This document shows positions 55,000 through 64,000 of a DNA stretch of 64,000 nt, piece after piece. Numbering within the stretch: position 1 is the first letter of the stretch; each line of letters starts with the position of its first letter. The notes below the pieces were generated by a model. That model saw only the letters and a program-made list of their open reading frames with translations, was not told the origin of the DNA and did no database searches. This stretch comes from Saprospiraceae bacterium (GTDB lineage: Bacteria; Bacteroidota; Bacteroidia; Chitinophagales; Saprospiraceae): positions 1 through 64,000 of the forward strand of contig JAIPBL010000001.1 in assembly GCA_021739645.1 (NCBI GenBank), in the 5' to 3' direction. The translations under genes and the position numbers were made by a program.

Positions 55000-56010
55000 T
55001 TAGCTTAATTCAGCACCAATTTTATCCAATAGCGCCTTGGTAAGCCGGATGCCCTCGTCCTCCGGTTTTGTCCCTTCGAACTCGATGCCGATATAATCGG
55101 TGTAGCCAGCATCCTTCACTATTTTTAGCATTTTCCGATAGTCCGTTTCCAAGCAATTTCCCTCAGCGTCGAACTCGTTTGACTTGGCGCTTACGCCTTT
55201 TGCGAAAGGCATCATTTGAGCAACGCCTTTGTACCGGTCGTACTCGTCAATACACTTGCCGTTCCATGGGTCGCCGTCCCTGTTTTCACGCTTGACACAG
55301 AAATTGCCGAAGTCCGGCAGGCAACCGACATTTGGCTTGCTGATTTGCTTCATCACCCCAGAAAGCCAGTCGCCGTTGGAGGAGAACCCGCCGTGGTTTT
55401 CGACGATGACGTTGATACCAGCCTGTGCGCCATATTCTCCCAGCTTGCCTAGTCCCTCAACGGCAGCTTTGGCGGCCTCCGCAGGATTTTTGTTGCTGCT
55501 GAATGCGTTCACCCGAATGCTCTTGCAGCCGAGGGTAGCGGCTGCATCTACCCATTTTTTGTGATTTTCGATGGCCTCATTCAGTAGCTTCTTATCCGTT
55601 TCTGCCATCCCGCCTTCGCCGTCAATCATGATGAGGTTTTGAAAAACACCATTGTCGGCGGCCCGTTTGTTCAGTTCGGCCAGGTAGTCGGCGTCCTTGG
55701 CTTTGTCCTTGAACATCTGGTTGACGTACTCGATGGCCTCAATACCAAACTTGTTGCGTGCTGTGGCTGCAAAGTCGAGGTTGTCGAGTGCCTTTTCGTC
55801 CAAAATAGTTTTGTGCAGTGACCATTCTGCCAACGAAATCTTGAAAAATAGCGGCTTGGGTGTTCCACTGGCGGTGGCTGTCGTGTCAGCCAGTTCGCCC
55901 TCAGCGTCGCTTGTTGTGCCACTGTTGGGTCCGCAGCCGTAGAGCCAGAGTGCGCCTGCACCCATTGCCATACTAGAATATTTCAGGAAGTTTCTTCTCG
56001 AATCTTTCAT
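55000..56010 (-). CDS. Tat-exported sugar isomerase/epimerase-like TIM-barrel protein
   Basis: 336 residues. The N-terminus has a twin-arginine signal (DSRRNFLKYSSMAMGAGALWL) followed by YGCG, so it may be a Tat-exported lipoprotein. The rest is a xylose-isomerase-like TIM barrel: IEAIEYVNQMF, LGCKSIRVNAF, INVIVENHGGFSS (metal-binding region), GCLPDFGNF and DYIGIEFEGTKPEDEGIRL. Typical of Bacteroidota periplasmic sugar isomerases/hydrolases of unknown substrate. Confidence 0.85.
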   Translation of the reverse strand: MKDSRRNFLKYSSMAMGAGALWLYGCGPNSGTTSDAEGELADTTATASGTPKPLFFKISLAEWSLHKTILDEKALDNLDFAATARNKFGIEAIEYVNQMFKDKAKDADYLAELNKRAADNGVFQNLIMIDGEGGMAETDKKLLNEAIENHKKWVDAAATLGCKSIRVNAFSSNKNPAEAAKAAVEGLGKLGEYGAQAGINVIVENHGGFSSNGDWLSGVMKQISKPNVGCLPDFGNFCVKRENRDGDPWNGKCIDEYDRYKGVAQMMPFAKGVSAKSNEFDAEGNCLETDYRKMLKIVKDAGYTDYIGIEFEGTKPEDEGIRLTKALLDKIGAELS

Positions 56011-56624
56011 TTTGTTGAAATGTTAGGTGGTAAAATAAGTGGTTTAGAGTGGATTGCCAAAGGTAGCAGAAAGTCTGAAATTTCAAATTTCAGCAAAATT
56101 TGTTCAAAAAAATCTGAACATTGAAAAATGCGCTAGCTGTCAAATTAGCAAGGATGTTTACGGATTAAAATGACCTATCTGGTTTTGAGCTAAAATTTCT
56201 TATTTTGATGATAAAAGGCCTCCATTGTTCCAGATTTTCCAAACGGAATATTGGAGCTTTGTTTATTTGCGAATATTTATTCCCAAAAAACATTGTACAT
56301 TTTTGCAGAATATCCTGATGGCCATTACATTTGTCAGTAGTAGAAAATAATTGCTCCACAGGTCATCAGACACCTAAACAACGAAAATCAAAAACCCTAT
56401 TTAAAACCACGCTTCACTTTAGATTTTTTGAATGAGGAATTTTTTTCGGCGGTTTTCCAATCGGTTGCCAGATGAACTTAGGTAGTTTTGGTTGAGTATC
56501 ACCTACATTAGGTTTTTTCATTTTTGGCAAACAGAAATACTCGAATTATTTGGAGAACAAACCGCCCACCTTTTTGGTAGATTGAATACCTATTGCCACC
56601 AAGTATTTTTCAAAATAGACCAAG
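56011..56624. other. Gene-free A/T-rich stretch
   Basis: About 610 bases between the divergent isomerase and AraC genes. Small frames here lack any recognisable feature; no hairpin or repeat of note. Confidence 0.4.
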
Positions 56625-57326
56625 ATGAAACAGTACTCCCCTGCATTTCAGCCGAATCCATTTTCTTCCAGGCATGAGAAGAAAGCGCCTTTCTTTGATG
56701 CACAACCTTTTTTTAGGAATGCAAAACCAGATGCCAGAGAAAGCATCCAATTAAAATGGTTCGCACCGGACTCCAAAAACGTTTTCCTGCTTGCGATGAA
56801 AGGTATTGACGCCCAAATGGCCAGAGAAATCGTGCTGCTAATTAAATCTAAAGCAAGACTGAATCCCAAAGAAACCGAGGCGGATTCCCTTGATGAAATG
56901 ATGACCGTTGTGACTGAATTCATGGAGGGAGATACTTGCTCCCTTCCTGATTTTGTGAGTATTGGGGAAGAACCTACCGGAATTTCAAAGCCAGCAGAAC
57001 AGCCAGCTCTTTTGGAAACCATTGACGAAAAAATTGAAGAAAACCTTTCTAACGAGAAATTCCGGGGCAGTGATTTGGCGAAGCTTCTTTGCTGCTGCGA
57101 AATGCAACTTTACCGCAAAATCAAACAACTTTCCAACCTGTCCCCCGCCAATTATATCCGCAGGTACCGCCTTCGTCGTAGCCTCGGGAGCCTAGAACTG
57201 ACCGACCTCCCCATTTCACAAATTTGTTTCAATGTTGGCTTTCGGTCGTTGGAATATTTCAGCCGTAGTTTCAAAAAAGAGTTTGGGGTTTGTCCATCAG
57301 CCTTCCGGGCGGGGCAAAATGTTTGA
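56625..57326 (+). CDS. AraC-family transcriptional regulator with unusual N-terminus
   Basis: 233 residues. The last 100 are an AraC DNA-binding domain with two helix-turn-helix units (GSDLAKLLCCCEMQLYRKIK; DLPISQICFNVGFRSLEYFSRSFKKEFG) preceded by a two-component-output-like helix (LLETIDEKIEENLSNEKF). The first 50 residues are unlike a sensor domain: PNPFSSRHEKKAPFFDAQPFF has the PFF repeats seen at the start of DUF4157 proteins from contractile-injection loci. No receiver or ligand domain. The next gene is a decayed DUF4255 gene of that same type of locus. Confidence 0.75.
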   Translation: MKQYSPAFQPNPFSSRHEKKAPFFDAQPFFRNAKPDARESIQLKWFAPDSKNVFLLAMKGIDAQMAREIVLLIKSKARLNPKETEADSLDEMMTVVTEFMEGDTCSLPDFVSIGEEPTGISKPAEQPALLETIDEKIEENLSNEKFRGSDLAKLLCCCEMQLYRKIKQLSNLSPANYIRRYRLRRSLGSLELTDLPISQICFNVGFRSLEYFSRSFKKEFGVCPSAFRAGQNV

Positions 57327-57434
57327 ATAGTTCAAATGAATTTTGGATTAGGTCAAATTGGACCTTTTGTTCGGGTGTAGATTTGAGCCGACAAAAACAC
57401 CTAACTCCTCAGGTTAGTACCCAATACCCGGAAA

Positions 57435-57789
57435 ATGATAATCCATGCGCTGCAAATACTCCGTAAAGAACTGGAGGAGTTTCTCAAACCAGTTGCCGCT
57501 AACGACGACCGTTTAGTTGAGTTGGGCAATGTAGCCCCGCTGGACAAAATGCAGGGTGAAGCCATCGGGAACGATTCCAACAAAGTGCTCATCACCTTGA
57601 TAAATGTCTGGGAAGAAAAGGCCCTGAAAAATGGTCCGTTCAGCCGTTGAAACGATGCGACGCTGCAAACGGGTGTATTTTAACCCTCCGGTGTTTTTGA
57701 ACCTGCACGTACTAATAAGTGCAAATCAGGTGAGCTACGTGAATGCCTTGATATACCTGTCAAGAATAGCCGCTTTTTTCCAGTCTTAG
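57435..57789 (+). pseudogene. Decayed DUF4255 (Pvc16-like) gene of a contractile injection system
   Basis: From ATG 57435 the frame reads MIIHALQILRKELEEFLKPV, DDRLVELGNVAPLD, KVLITLINVWEEKALKNGP, the N-terminal half of DUF4255, then stops at 57648-57650. In another frame (from about 57673) it continues as VYFNPPVFLNLHVLISAN, SYVNALIYLSRIAAFFQS and stops at 57787-57789, the next part of the same domain. A stop and a frameshift therefore break the gene, and its 3' end is missing. Pvc16 caps extracellular contractile injection particles; no other complete gene of such a locus is in the window. Confidence 0.7.
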
Positions 57790-57886
57790 ATTCAAGCTGC
57801 AAAGACAACAAAGCCTTAGCAAACATAATCCAAAAATTACGATTCGGCGTCACTTCACCATTTATCTTCAAGCGACAGTAACCGCC

Positions 57887-58447
57887 TCACGGCGTCGCCA
57901 CCCCATACTTCAAATGCAGCACCGTCGCCTTGCCTTTTTCATAGACCGAGACGATATAGAGGTTGTCGAATTGCGAGTCGGGGATATCCGGGTAAGCGTT
58001 CGTTCCTGTCAGGAAGTTGAGCAGGCCGGGTATTGTGTTGGAGTGCCCGACCACGAGCACTGCGCCACCCGGGTGGTTTTGCAACACCCCGTCCACCAAT
58101 GGGTCGAGGAGAGCGGGGTCGTAGGATTGTACGCTCAAGCCTTGGTCATTGGCGGTGGGCAGGGCGGTTTGTTGTGTGCGGTTGTAATTGGTGGAAAAGA
58201 CTGCACTGAGTGGTATGTTTTTCAGCACCCGCATGAGTGCTTCGGCACGGGCATGGCCATCAGGCGTGAGGTTGGGGTCGCTGCCGATGCTTTCTTTCTC
58301 CGCATGGCGCACGAGGAGGAAGGTCGTGGCGGTATCTTGTAGGAGCTGCGGCAAGGTCAGCGTATCGGTGGACACCACGGTATTCGTGACTATTTGTGGG
58401 GCTTTTTCGCAACTGAAAAAGCTGGAGATTAGGAGGAGAAATAGCAT
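57887..58447 (-). CDS. Exported histidine phosphatase (SixA/PGAM-like), lipoprotein
   Basis: 186 residues. The N-terminus LFLLLISSFFSCEKAP is a lipoprotein signal with C at the lipobox. The phosphatase motif is FLLVRHAEKE (RHA in place of RHG, as in SixA-type members), with AVFSTNYNRTQQTA and VLVVGHSNTIPGL giving the second Arg and His. Substrate unknown; a periplasmic phosphatase is likely. Confidence 0.82.
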   Translation of the reverse strand: MLFLLLISSFFSCEKAPQIVTNTVVSTDTLTLPQLLQDTATTFLLVRHAEKESIGSDPNLTPDGHARAEALMRVLKNIPLSAVFSTNYNRTQQTALPTANDQGLSVQSYDPALLDPLVDGVLQNHPGGAVLVVGHSNTIPGLLNFLTGTNAYPDIPDSQFDNLYIVSVYEKGKATVLHLKYGVATP

Positions 58448-58655
58448 ATTGGGTAGGTTTATTTGTAATGGCCAAGACTTGACCTAGCGGTTGCAGTAAT
58501 GACAGATGGCTACTTAAAGGCAGCAATATAAGCACTTGGCAGGAAAATCAATTGTACCATGTGGTAAGTTTGGCACAGCCAAAATGGCCCCTTTGTCAAA
58601 ATGCTGCCATTTTCCCAAACCCCACCCCTATCTTTCACCCATAAAAAGTGCCGAC

Positions 58656-59699
58656 ATGGAAAACGAAACGCCAGTACAAATTTGCCGCAACTGCCAGTCT
58701 CCGCTGCCAGAAGGCGCTAAGTTCTGTCCAATTTGCAGCCAGCGCAACCACGATGGGCGGGTCACCTTCCGGGAGTTCATTGCCGGGGCATTGGAAAATC
58801 TGCTCAATTTAGACAATCGTATTTTTAGCACTCTAAAGGCATTGCTCATTCCCGGCAAGCTCACAGTGGACTATTTCGAGGGGAAACATGTGCGTTACTA
58901 CCATCCGCTGCGACTGTTCTTTGTGACGGGTTTGGTGCTGATTTCTATTCTTACCATGCGATATCGGCAGGGCGAAGTATATGCTCAAACTGAACGGACA
59001 ATCAAGCGCTTTGAGGAAAGCCAGTTTCTCCAAAAACAAATTGCGAGCTTGGATTCCGTACGGTTGGCCTTGCAGCCTGAACTTGGGAGTGCAGTAGAAA
59101 GACAGGCATTGGATACTTTTTTTCTACGGGCGGATATCATGGGCGATACAATGGATACGGACAGTACCCATTTTAATGTGGGGTTGAACCACAAGGGCGT
59201 AAAAGTTGCCACTAAAGACTTCATGGAGCTTTCAGCAGACTCCTTACTTAACAAATACAAAGTACAGGGATTTGGTACCCGGATATTAATCTCCCAACTG
59301 ATGCGTATGGCCCATGGCGCCAATGATTTCTTCCTTTCCCTGTTTGGCAACGCTATCTGGATGATGCTCGTGATGATGCCGCTGCTGGCCTTGTTCCTCC
59401 TTTTGCTATACTATCGAAAACATTATTTCTATTATGAGCATTTGGTGTTTTCGCTGCACGTACACTCAGCTGCCTTTTTATTGGCCGCATTATTGGCTAT
59501 TTTTTATAAAATGTCCGTAGGCGTAGTAATTATAAGCATGTTGCTCATGATTATTTACCCATTCCTTGCCATGTTGCGAGTGTATAAACAAGGTATTTTT
59601 AAAACACTTTTGAAATATATCATCCTAAGTTTCGCCTATCTCTTTCTGGCCATAGGCTCCGTGTTCTTTTTGCTTTTCGTGAGTTTTGTATTGTTTTAA
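58656..59699 (+). CDS. DUF3667 membrane protein with zinc ribbon
   Basis: About 347 residues from ATG 58656 (MENETPVQICRNC). A zinc ribbon (CRNC...CPIC) opens the protein, followed by TFREFIAGALENLLNLDNRIF, SLKALLIPGKLTVDYFEGKHVRYYHPLRLF, the DUF3667 core, and five or so transmembrane helices (three clustered at the C-terminus). Function unknown. Common in Bacteroidota. Confidence 0.85.
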   Translation: MENETPVQICRNCQSPLPEGAKFCPICSQRNHDGRVTFREFIAGALENLLNLDNRIFSTLKALLIPGKLTVDYFEGKHVRYYHPLRLFFVTGLVLISILTMRYRQGEVYAQTERTIKRFEESQFLQKQIASLDSVRLALQPELGSAVERQALDTFFLRADIMGDTMDTDSTHFNVGLNHKGVKVATKDFMELSADSLLNKYKVQGFGTRILISQLMRMAHGANDFFLSLFGNAIWMMLVMMPLLALFLLLLYYRKHYFYYEHLVFSLHVHSAAFLLAALLAIFYKMSVGVVIISMLLMIIYPFLAMLRVYKQGIFKTLLKYIILSFAYLFLAIGSVFFLLFVSFVLF

Positions 59700-59713
59700 A
59701 AAGGCCAATAATA

Positions 59714-59748
59714 AAGCCCCGTCCGCAATTCACTTGCTAACGGGGCTT
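59714..59748. terminator. Hairpin terminator between convergent genes
   Basis: AAGCCCCGT (59714-59722) and ACGGGGCTT (59740-59748) with a 17-base loop, between the DUF3667 gene end and the sucA end. T-richness is modest, so strength is uncertain. Confidence 0.7.
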
Positions 59749-59793
59749 CTCTCACACGATCACCTCTCTCACTCCGCTCACCCCGCTCGCCCG

Positions 59794-62556
59794 CTACTCA
59801 AAAGCCTTCATTACCACCTCCGCTTGCTGCATGTCGTGCAACTTCTTGAAGCCGACAGCGGGAGAAGCAGCCGCTTCCCGTGAAGCAAGTTCCAGCGAGC
59901 GTTTGCCGTTCAATTGAAAAAGCAGGTATGTCCAGGCGCCCATGTTGGCGGGTTCTTCCTGTACCCAGCGGATTCTGGCGTTTTTGTATTTTTTGAAAAT
60001 GGTGTCCAACTGTTTCTCCGGCAGCGGGTAAAGTTGTTCGAGGCGGACGATGGCCACATCCTCCCGCTTATCGGTACGCTGCTTATCGAGCAGGTCGTAA
60101 TAGATTTTCCCGGTGCAGAGCAGCAGGGTTTTCACCTTGGCTGAGTTAGCACTTGGGTCATCCATCACTTCTTGGAAACGGGTTCCGGTGTGAAATTCTT
60201 TCAGTTCGGACACAAACTCCGGGTTTCGGAGGCCGCTTTTCGGCGTCATCAAGACCAGTGGCTTGCGGAAGGGTCGAATCAATTGGCGGCGAAGCAGGTG
60301 GAACAAGTTGGCTGGCGTGGTCACATTGGCCACCGTCACGTTGTTCCGGGCGCAGCCCTGTAGAAAACGCTCCAAACGGGCGCTGCTATGCTCAGGCCCT
60401 TGGCCTTCGTAACCATGCGGGAGGTACATGCACAGGCCACTCATCCGTTGCCATTTCCGCTCGGCAGACATGATGAACTGGTCCACCATCGTCTGCGCAC
60501 CGTTGAAAAAGTCCCCAAACTGGGCCTCCCAAATCACCAACGCATCGGGGCGGGCCAGGGTGTAGCCATACTCGAAGCCCAGCACCCCATACTCGCTCAA
60601 GAGTGAGTTGTAAATATGAAACTTGCCCTGATTCTCGGACAAGCCATCCAATCGGTTGTATTCCTGGCTGGTATCTTCCTCATGCAGCACGGCATGGCGA
60701 TGGGAAAACGTGCCCCGCTTCACGTCTTGTCCGCTGAGCCGCACATCGTTGCCTTCGAGTAAAAGCGAGCCGTATGCAAGAAGCTCACCGAGCGCCCAGT
60801 CCAACTTATCCGCTTCCCAAAGCGCTTTCGACCCTTTCAAAATCCGGCTGAACTTGTTGATCGGTTTGAAATTTTTCGGGTACTCGTGCAGGTGCTTGAG
60901 GATTATATCAACTGTCTTTTTGTCGATGCCCGTCAAGGGCGACTCATCAAAATCCTCCGGTGTGGTAGTCTTGCGGAGGCTCTTCCAAGCCAGTTCACTT
61001 TCTTGGTATTCGTATGGCAGTTTGTGTTGTTTCTGATTGTCGAGCCGCGCTTGCATTTGATTCCAGTAGTCTTTTTCCATTCGCTCAGCAAGTTCCTTTT
61101 GCACGTCGCCCCTCTCGATTAGGCGCTTGCTGTAAACCTCGCGTGGGTTCGCATGGGCATTGATGAGGTCGTACAAAAGCGGCTGCGTAAACTTCGGGTC
61201 GTCGCCTTCGTTGTGCCCATGTTTGCGGTAGCAAACCATATCAATGAAGACGTCAGCATTGTACTCCTGTCGGTATTCCATCGCCAATTTACAAGCATAA
61301 ATGACGGCCTCTGGGTCGTCACCGTTCACATGGAATACAGGCGCCTGAACCGTGGCGGCCACGCTTGTGCAGTAGGTCGAAGAACGGGCGTCCTCCCAGT
61401 TGGTCGTGAAACCGATTTGGTTGTTGATGACAAAATGCAGTGTTCCGCCTGTTTCATAGCCTTTCAAAAGGCTCATTTGCAGGCATTCGTACACAATTCC
61501 CTGCCCGGCCACTGCCGCATCGCCATGTATCAAAACCGGCAAAATACGGTCGTACTCGCTTGCGTAGAGTACGTCGGCTTTGGCCCTTGCGAAACCTTCC
61601 ACCACGGGGTTCACAGCTTCGAGGTGGGAGGGGTTTGGCACTAGTTTCAAGTATATTTGCTTGTCGTGGGGCGTTGTCACTTGCGAAGAAAAGCCAAGAT
61701 GGTACTTCACGTCACCGTCGCCAAAGCTCTGGTCTTCGGGCATTTCACCCTCGAACTCCGTAAAAATCTGCTCATAGGTTTTGCCCAAGATGTTGGCCAG
61801 CACGTTCAGCCTTCCCCGGTGCGCCATGCCAAATACCACTTCCACAACGCCAGCATCGGCTGCTTCCGTGATGATGGCATCAAGGGCAGCTATGGTGGTC
61901 TCGCCGCCTTCCAACGAGAACCGCTTTTGACCAATGAATTTTTTGTGCAAAAACTGTTCGAACACGGTCGCCCCGTTGAGTTTCTGCAAAATGCGCTTCT
62001 TCTCGTCGAGTGTCAGCCCCCACTGGTGCTCAGGATGTTGTGCCTCTATCCTTTGCCGCAACCAACGCCGGCGGTCCCTGTCCTGAATGTGCTGGAACTC
62101 AAAGCCGATAGTGCCGCAATAGACCTTTTCCAATTGCACAATGATTTGGCGGAGGGTCGATTTTTCCAGACCGATTTCTTTTCCTCCAACATAAAATTTA
62201 TCAAGGCTCGCCTCGGTCAAGCTGAAGTCGGAGAGGTCGAGTGATGGCTTGCGGTTCTTACGGGGTTTGAGTGGGTTCGTGGTACTTTTTAGGTGCCCCC
62301 GATTGCGGTAACCGATGATGAGTGCCAGCACCCGTAATTCGTCGAGGTCAACTTCGCTGGGTACGGTGCGTGCCGTTCCGTTACTACCAGTGGCGATGCC
62401 GTTTGTGGCTGCGCCATTTTGGTTGAAGCCATAGTCGAAGCCCTTGAAAAACAAGCGCCACCCCTCATCCACGGTGGCTGGATTGGCAGTGTATTGCTCG
62501 TAGAGCGAGTCAATAAATGTAGGATGGGCATTGGCAATGAACGAGAAGTCAGTCAT
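59794..62556 (-). CDS. sucA: 2-oxoglutarate dehydrogenase E1 component
   Basis: About 920 residues from ATG 62556 (MTDFSFIANAHPTFIDSLYEQY), the usual N-terminus. It uses thiamine diphosphate to decarboxylate 2-oxoglutarate in the TCA cycle and passes the succinyl group to E2. Family motifs: EGGETTIAALDAIITEA, GMAHRGRLNVLANI, HGDAAVAGQGIVYE, NNQIGFTT, EYGVLGFEYGYTL and SSARLERFLQ. Full length, no lesion. The E2 gene (sucB) is not adjacent within the window. Confidence 0.95.
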   Translation of the reverse strand: MTDFSFIANAHPTFIDSLYEQYTANPATVDEGWRLFFKGFDYGFNQNGAATNGIATGSNGTARTVPSEVDLDELRVLALIIGYRNRGHLKSTTNPLKPRKNRKPSLDLSDFSLTEASLDKFYVGGKEIGLEKSTLRQIIVQLEKVYCGTIGFEFQHIQDRDRRRWLRQRIEAQHPEHQWGLTLDEKKRILQKLNGATVFEQFLHKKFIGQKRFSLEGGETTIAALDAIITEAADAGVVEVVFGMAHRGRLNVLANILGKTYEQIFTEFEGEMPEDQSFGDGDVKYHLGFSSQVTTPHDKQIYLKLVPNPSHLEAVNPVVEGFARAKADVLYASEYDRILPVLIHGDAAVAGQGIVYECLQMSLLKGYETGGTLHFVINNQIGFTTNWEDARSSTYCTSVAATVQAPVFHVNGDDPEAVIYACKLAMEYRQEYNADVFIDMVCYRKHGHNEGDDPKFTQPLLYDLINAHANPREVYSKRLIERGDVQKELAERMEKDYWNQMQARLDNQKQHKLPYEYQESELAWKSLRKTTTPEDFDESPLTGIDKKTVDIILKHLHEYPKNFKPINKFSRILKGSKALWEADKLDWALGELLAYGSLLLEGNDVRLSGQDVKRGTFSHRHAVLHEEDTSQEYNRLDGLSENQGKFHIYNSLLSEYGVLGFEYGYTLARPDALVIWEAQFGDFFNGAQTMVDQFIMSAERKWQRMSGLCMYLPHGYEGQGPEHSSARLERFLQGCARNNVTVANVTTPANLFHLLRRQLIRPFRKPLVLMTPKSGLRNPEFVSELKEFHTGTRFQEVMDDPSANSAKVKTLLLCTGKIYYDLLDKQRTDKREDVAIVRLEQLYPLPEKQLDTIFKKYKNARIRWVQEEPANMGAWTYLLFQLNGKRSLELASREAAASPAVGFKKLHDMQQAEVVMKAFE

Positions 62557-62814
62557 CTTAATAAGTAAAAAGTACAAAGGGAAAAGGAAAAAGTGGGGCG
62601 TTGCTCATCTTACCTGTTCGGAAGTCGGATAATTGCTTGCCACACCGTTTTTGCCATATGCCCTTGTGGATTTTGTAATTTTTTTTTGTTAAACACCCCA
62701 ATCAATTGGAGGTTTCTCAAAATGGGCGCTAATATCGGTAAGATGGATTGTTTGATTGTTGAATTGTTCAATTGTTTTTTTGATACGCCTCATGAGAAGC
62801 ATCAATTTTATTCA

Positions 62815-63417
62815 TCAAAACGACAGCTGCGGCTCCCCCGCTGGCAGGAGTCGAAACGACCGCCGATGCTCAGGTGTTGCGCCATGCTGCCGAATAGCTG
62901 CTCGGTGAAACTTGGTCGGGTAGCCTTTGTTCTGCTCCCAGCCGTACTGCGGATATTTGATAGACAAGGAAAGCATGTATTCGTCACGATATGTTTTGGC
63001 CAACACTGAAGCTGCGGCGATGCTGAGGAAGCGGGCGTCTCCCTTCACCATGCATTGGTGCGGGATGCCGGGGTAAGGTTTGAAGCGGTTGCCGTCAATC
63101 AACAGCGAGGTAGGCGCAAGCTCCAGCTTGCGCACCGCCCGGTGCATCCCCTCCACGGAGGCCCAGAGGATGTTGAGTCGGTCAATTTCTGTGGGTTCGA
63201 GCTGTGCGACCGCCCATGCCAGTGCCGCCGCTTCAATGATGGGCCGCAGTTCAACCCGTTGATTCTCTGTGAGTTGCTTTGAGTCGTTCAGAAATGGGTG
63301 GGCGAAATCCTTGGGCAAAATGACAGCTGCCGCAAAGACAGGCCCGGCGAGGCAGCCACGGCCAGCTTCGTCGCAGCCGGCTTCGGTTTCGTTTTTGTTG
63401 AAAAAAGGTAATAGCAT
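62815..63417 (-). CDS. rnhB: Ribonuclease HII
   Basis: About 200 residues from ATG 63417 (a TTG 12 bases earlier is possible). It removes ribonucleotides and RNA from RNA/DNA hybrids. Catalytic motif CDEAGRGCLAGPV (D16, E17), FLNDSKQLTENQR, and KGDARFLSIAAASVLAKTYRDEYM. Complete. Between it and sucA there is about 240 bases without coding frames. Confidence 0.93.
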   Translation of the reverse strand: MLLPFFNKNETEAGCDEAGRGCLAGPVFAAAVILPKDFAHPFLNDSKQLTENQRVELRPIIEAAALAWAVAQLEPTEIDRLNILWASVEGMHRAVRKLELAPTSLLIDGNRFKPYPGIPHQCMVKGDARFLSIAAASVLAKTYRDEYMLSLSIKYPQYGWEQNKGYPTKFHRAAIRQHGATPEHRRSFRLLPAGEPQLSF

Positions 63418-63474
63418 CGTTCGCTTCAATTTTGGGGTAAAAATGTCCTTTTTTTCAAAAATAAACTTTCAAAA

Positions 63475-64000
63475 TCAAAGGCAGTAAACCATACCAGCAG
63501 CCAGCTTGTAATATTTGCCCTCAAAAGGTACGCCGAGGGAGATGGTGATATATGGTGTTTGCCCATTTAAGCCTTCCAAGCCTTCTTGCATCTGGTCAAA
63601 GAAGTTGACATCCGTCATGGGCAGGTCGTAGCTGGTATTGCTAAGTTTGAATTTCACCCTAGGCTTGGTATTATATGGCGTGGTGAAATAGGGTTGCACT
63701 TCATTCGGTTTCACCAGTACAAGAGAACGGTTGGCCTTCGAAATTTCATCCAAAGCCAAACTCCGACCACGGTTGCCTAACAGTGCATCCTCCTGATTTT
63801 CAACGAGTTGGTCGAGGTGCGGAACGGTCAGCACGGCTGGCCGCACCTTTTGAACGCTGCCTGCAGCAAAAAGGCAGTTTTCGATTTGGTACTCGCTGGG
63901 GCACGGTCGCAGCAGGTCAAACTGGAGGATGTCGCCCACAGCAAAATCTCTTACAAGATGGGCGGGAACTTGGCCGTGCTCGGAATCAGAAACAGGCCGC
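63475..64000 (-). CDS. Dual-OB-like domain protein (5' end outside window)
   Basis: The frame runs off the right edge; the visible C-terminal 174 or so residues begin VSDSEHGQVPAHLVRDFAVG. Features: GDILQFDLLRPCPSEYQIEN, which fits the first OB-like unit of dual-OB (DuOB) proteins (WIRPVS...GDxxE...QxEN); LVKPNEVQPYF; and ITISLGVPFEGKYYKLAAGMV at the end, where the second unit usually has xGxxYKLxAxI. DuOB proteins accompany nucleic-acid-related conflict genes. The match is by motif only. Confidence 0.45.
   Translation of the reverse strand, partial: RPVSDSEHGQVPAHLVRDFAVGDILQFDLLRPCPSEYQIENCLFAAGSVQKVRPAVLTVPHLDQLVENQEDALLGNRGRSLALDEISKANRSLVLVKPNEVQPYFTTPYNTKPRVKFKLSNTSYDLPMTDVNFFDQMQEGLEGLNGQTPYITISLGVPFEGKYYKLAAGMVYCL

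Noticed and set aside
1-64000. tRNA, rRNA or riboswitch genes
   Set aside because: No cloverleaf with a CCA-type end, rRNA-like sequence or known riboswitch core was recognised; a dedicated covariance search was not possible here.

Overview
The window looks like a chromosomal segment of a Bacteroidota bacterium, most plausibly of the class Saprospiria. The grounds are: signal peptides of the type ending in S-Q or A-Q; a giant protein with SprB-type repeats and a gliding-motility/type IX secretion (T9SS) type B C-terminal domain; an M28 peptidase with a T9SS type A sorting tail; DUF3667, DUF4058, DUF6438 and CvpA proteins; frequent TTG starts; and a housekeeping sucA and rnhB. Genus cannot be fixed from the sequence alone.

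Layout. Bases 1-6.7 kb: a transposase tail, an exported M48 metallopeptidase with TPRs, a caspase-TPR gene broken by one in-frame TGA, a FecR-like exported protein, a two-TM adenylate cyclase and a 3' remnant of another caspase-TPR gene. Bases 6.7-14.5 kb: a sulfur (persulfide) handling block of divergent operons around an ArsR-rhodanese regulator, with DsrE proteins, rhodanese, methyltransferase, nucleoside phosphorylase, MFS transporter, sulfide:quinone-oxidoreductase-like flavoprotein and a five-haem cytochrome. Bases 15.2-34.2 kb: the centre of interest, a minus-strand array of paralogous exported caspase (C14)-TPR proteins: four intact and catalytically complete, one full-length but lacking both catalytic residues, and three 5' fragments. 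Interleaved are three tandem cysteine-rich exported proteins, a DUF4058 gene and a MntA/HEPN module whose HEPN gene has a nonsense codon. With the two broken copies left of the sulfur block, the family has ten members in this window.

Bases 34.7-41.2 kb: an outer-membrane-like coiled-coil/barrel protein and a second, different caspase (with DUF4384), divergent from an ECF sigma factor, a protein joining an inner-membrane anchor to an outer-membrane barrel domain, and another barrel protein. Bases 41.2-64 kb: mostly ordinary genes (glycosyltransferase, kinase-like NTPase, M14 and M28 peptidases, beta-helix protein, 1.5-kb-residue adhesin, CvpA, YkgJ, TIM-barrel isomerase, AraC regulator, histidine phosphatase, DUF3667, 2-oxoglutarate dehydrogenase E1, RNase HII), plus a decayed extracellular-contractile-injection gene (DUF4255/Pvc16) and a partial dual-OB-like gene at the right edge.

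How it may work together (inference): the caspase-TPR proteins all carry signal peptides, a His/Cys dyad, an EF-hand-like loop inside the caspase domain, a conserved middle region and TPRs. They look like calcium-tuned periplasmic or surface proteases that diversify by tandem duplication, repeat expansion, slippage and decay. The neighbouring membrane cyclase with a TPR-like outer segment and the sigma/trans-envelope operon are candidate signalling partners, but nothing in the sequence proves a link.
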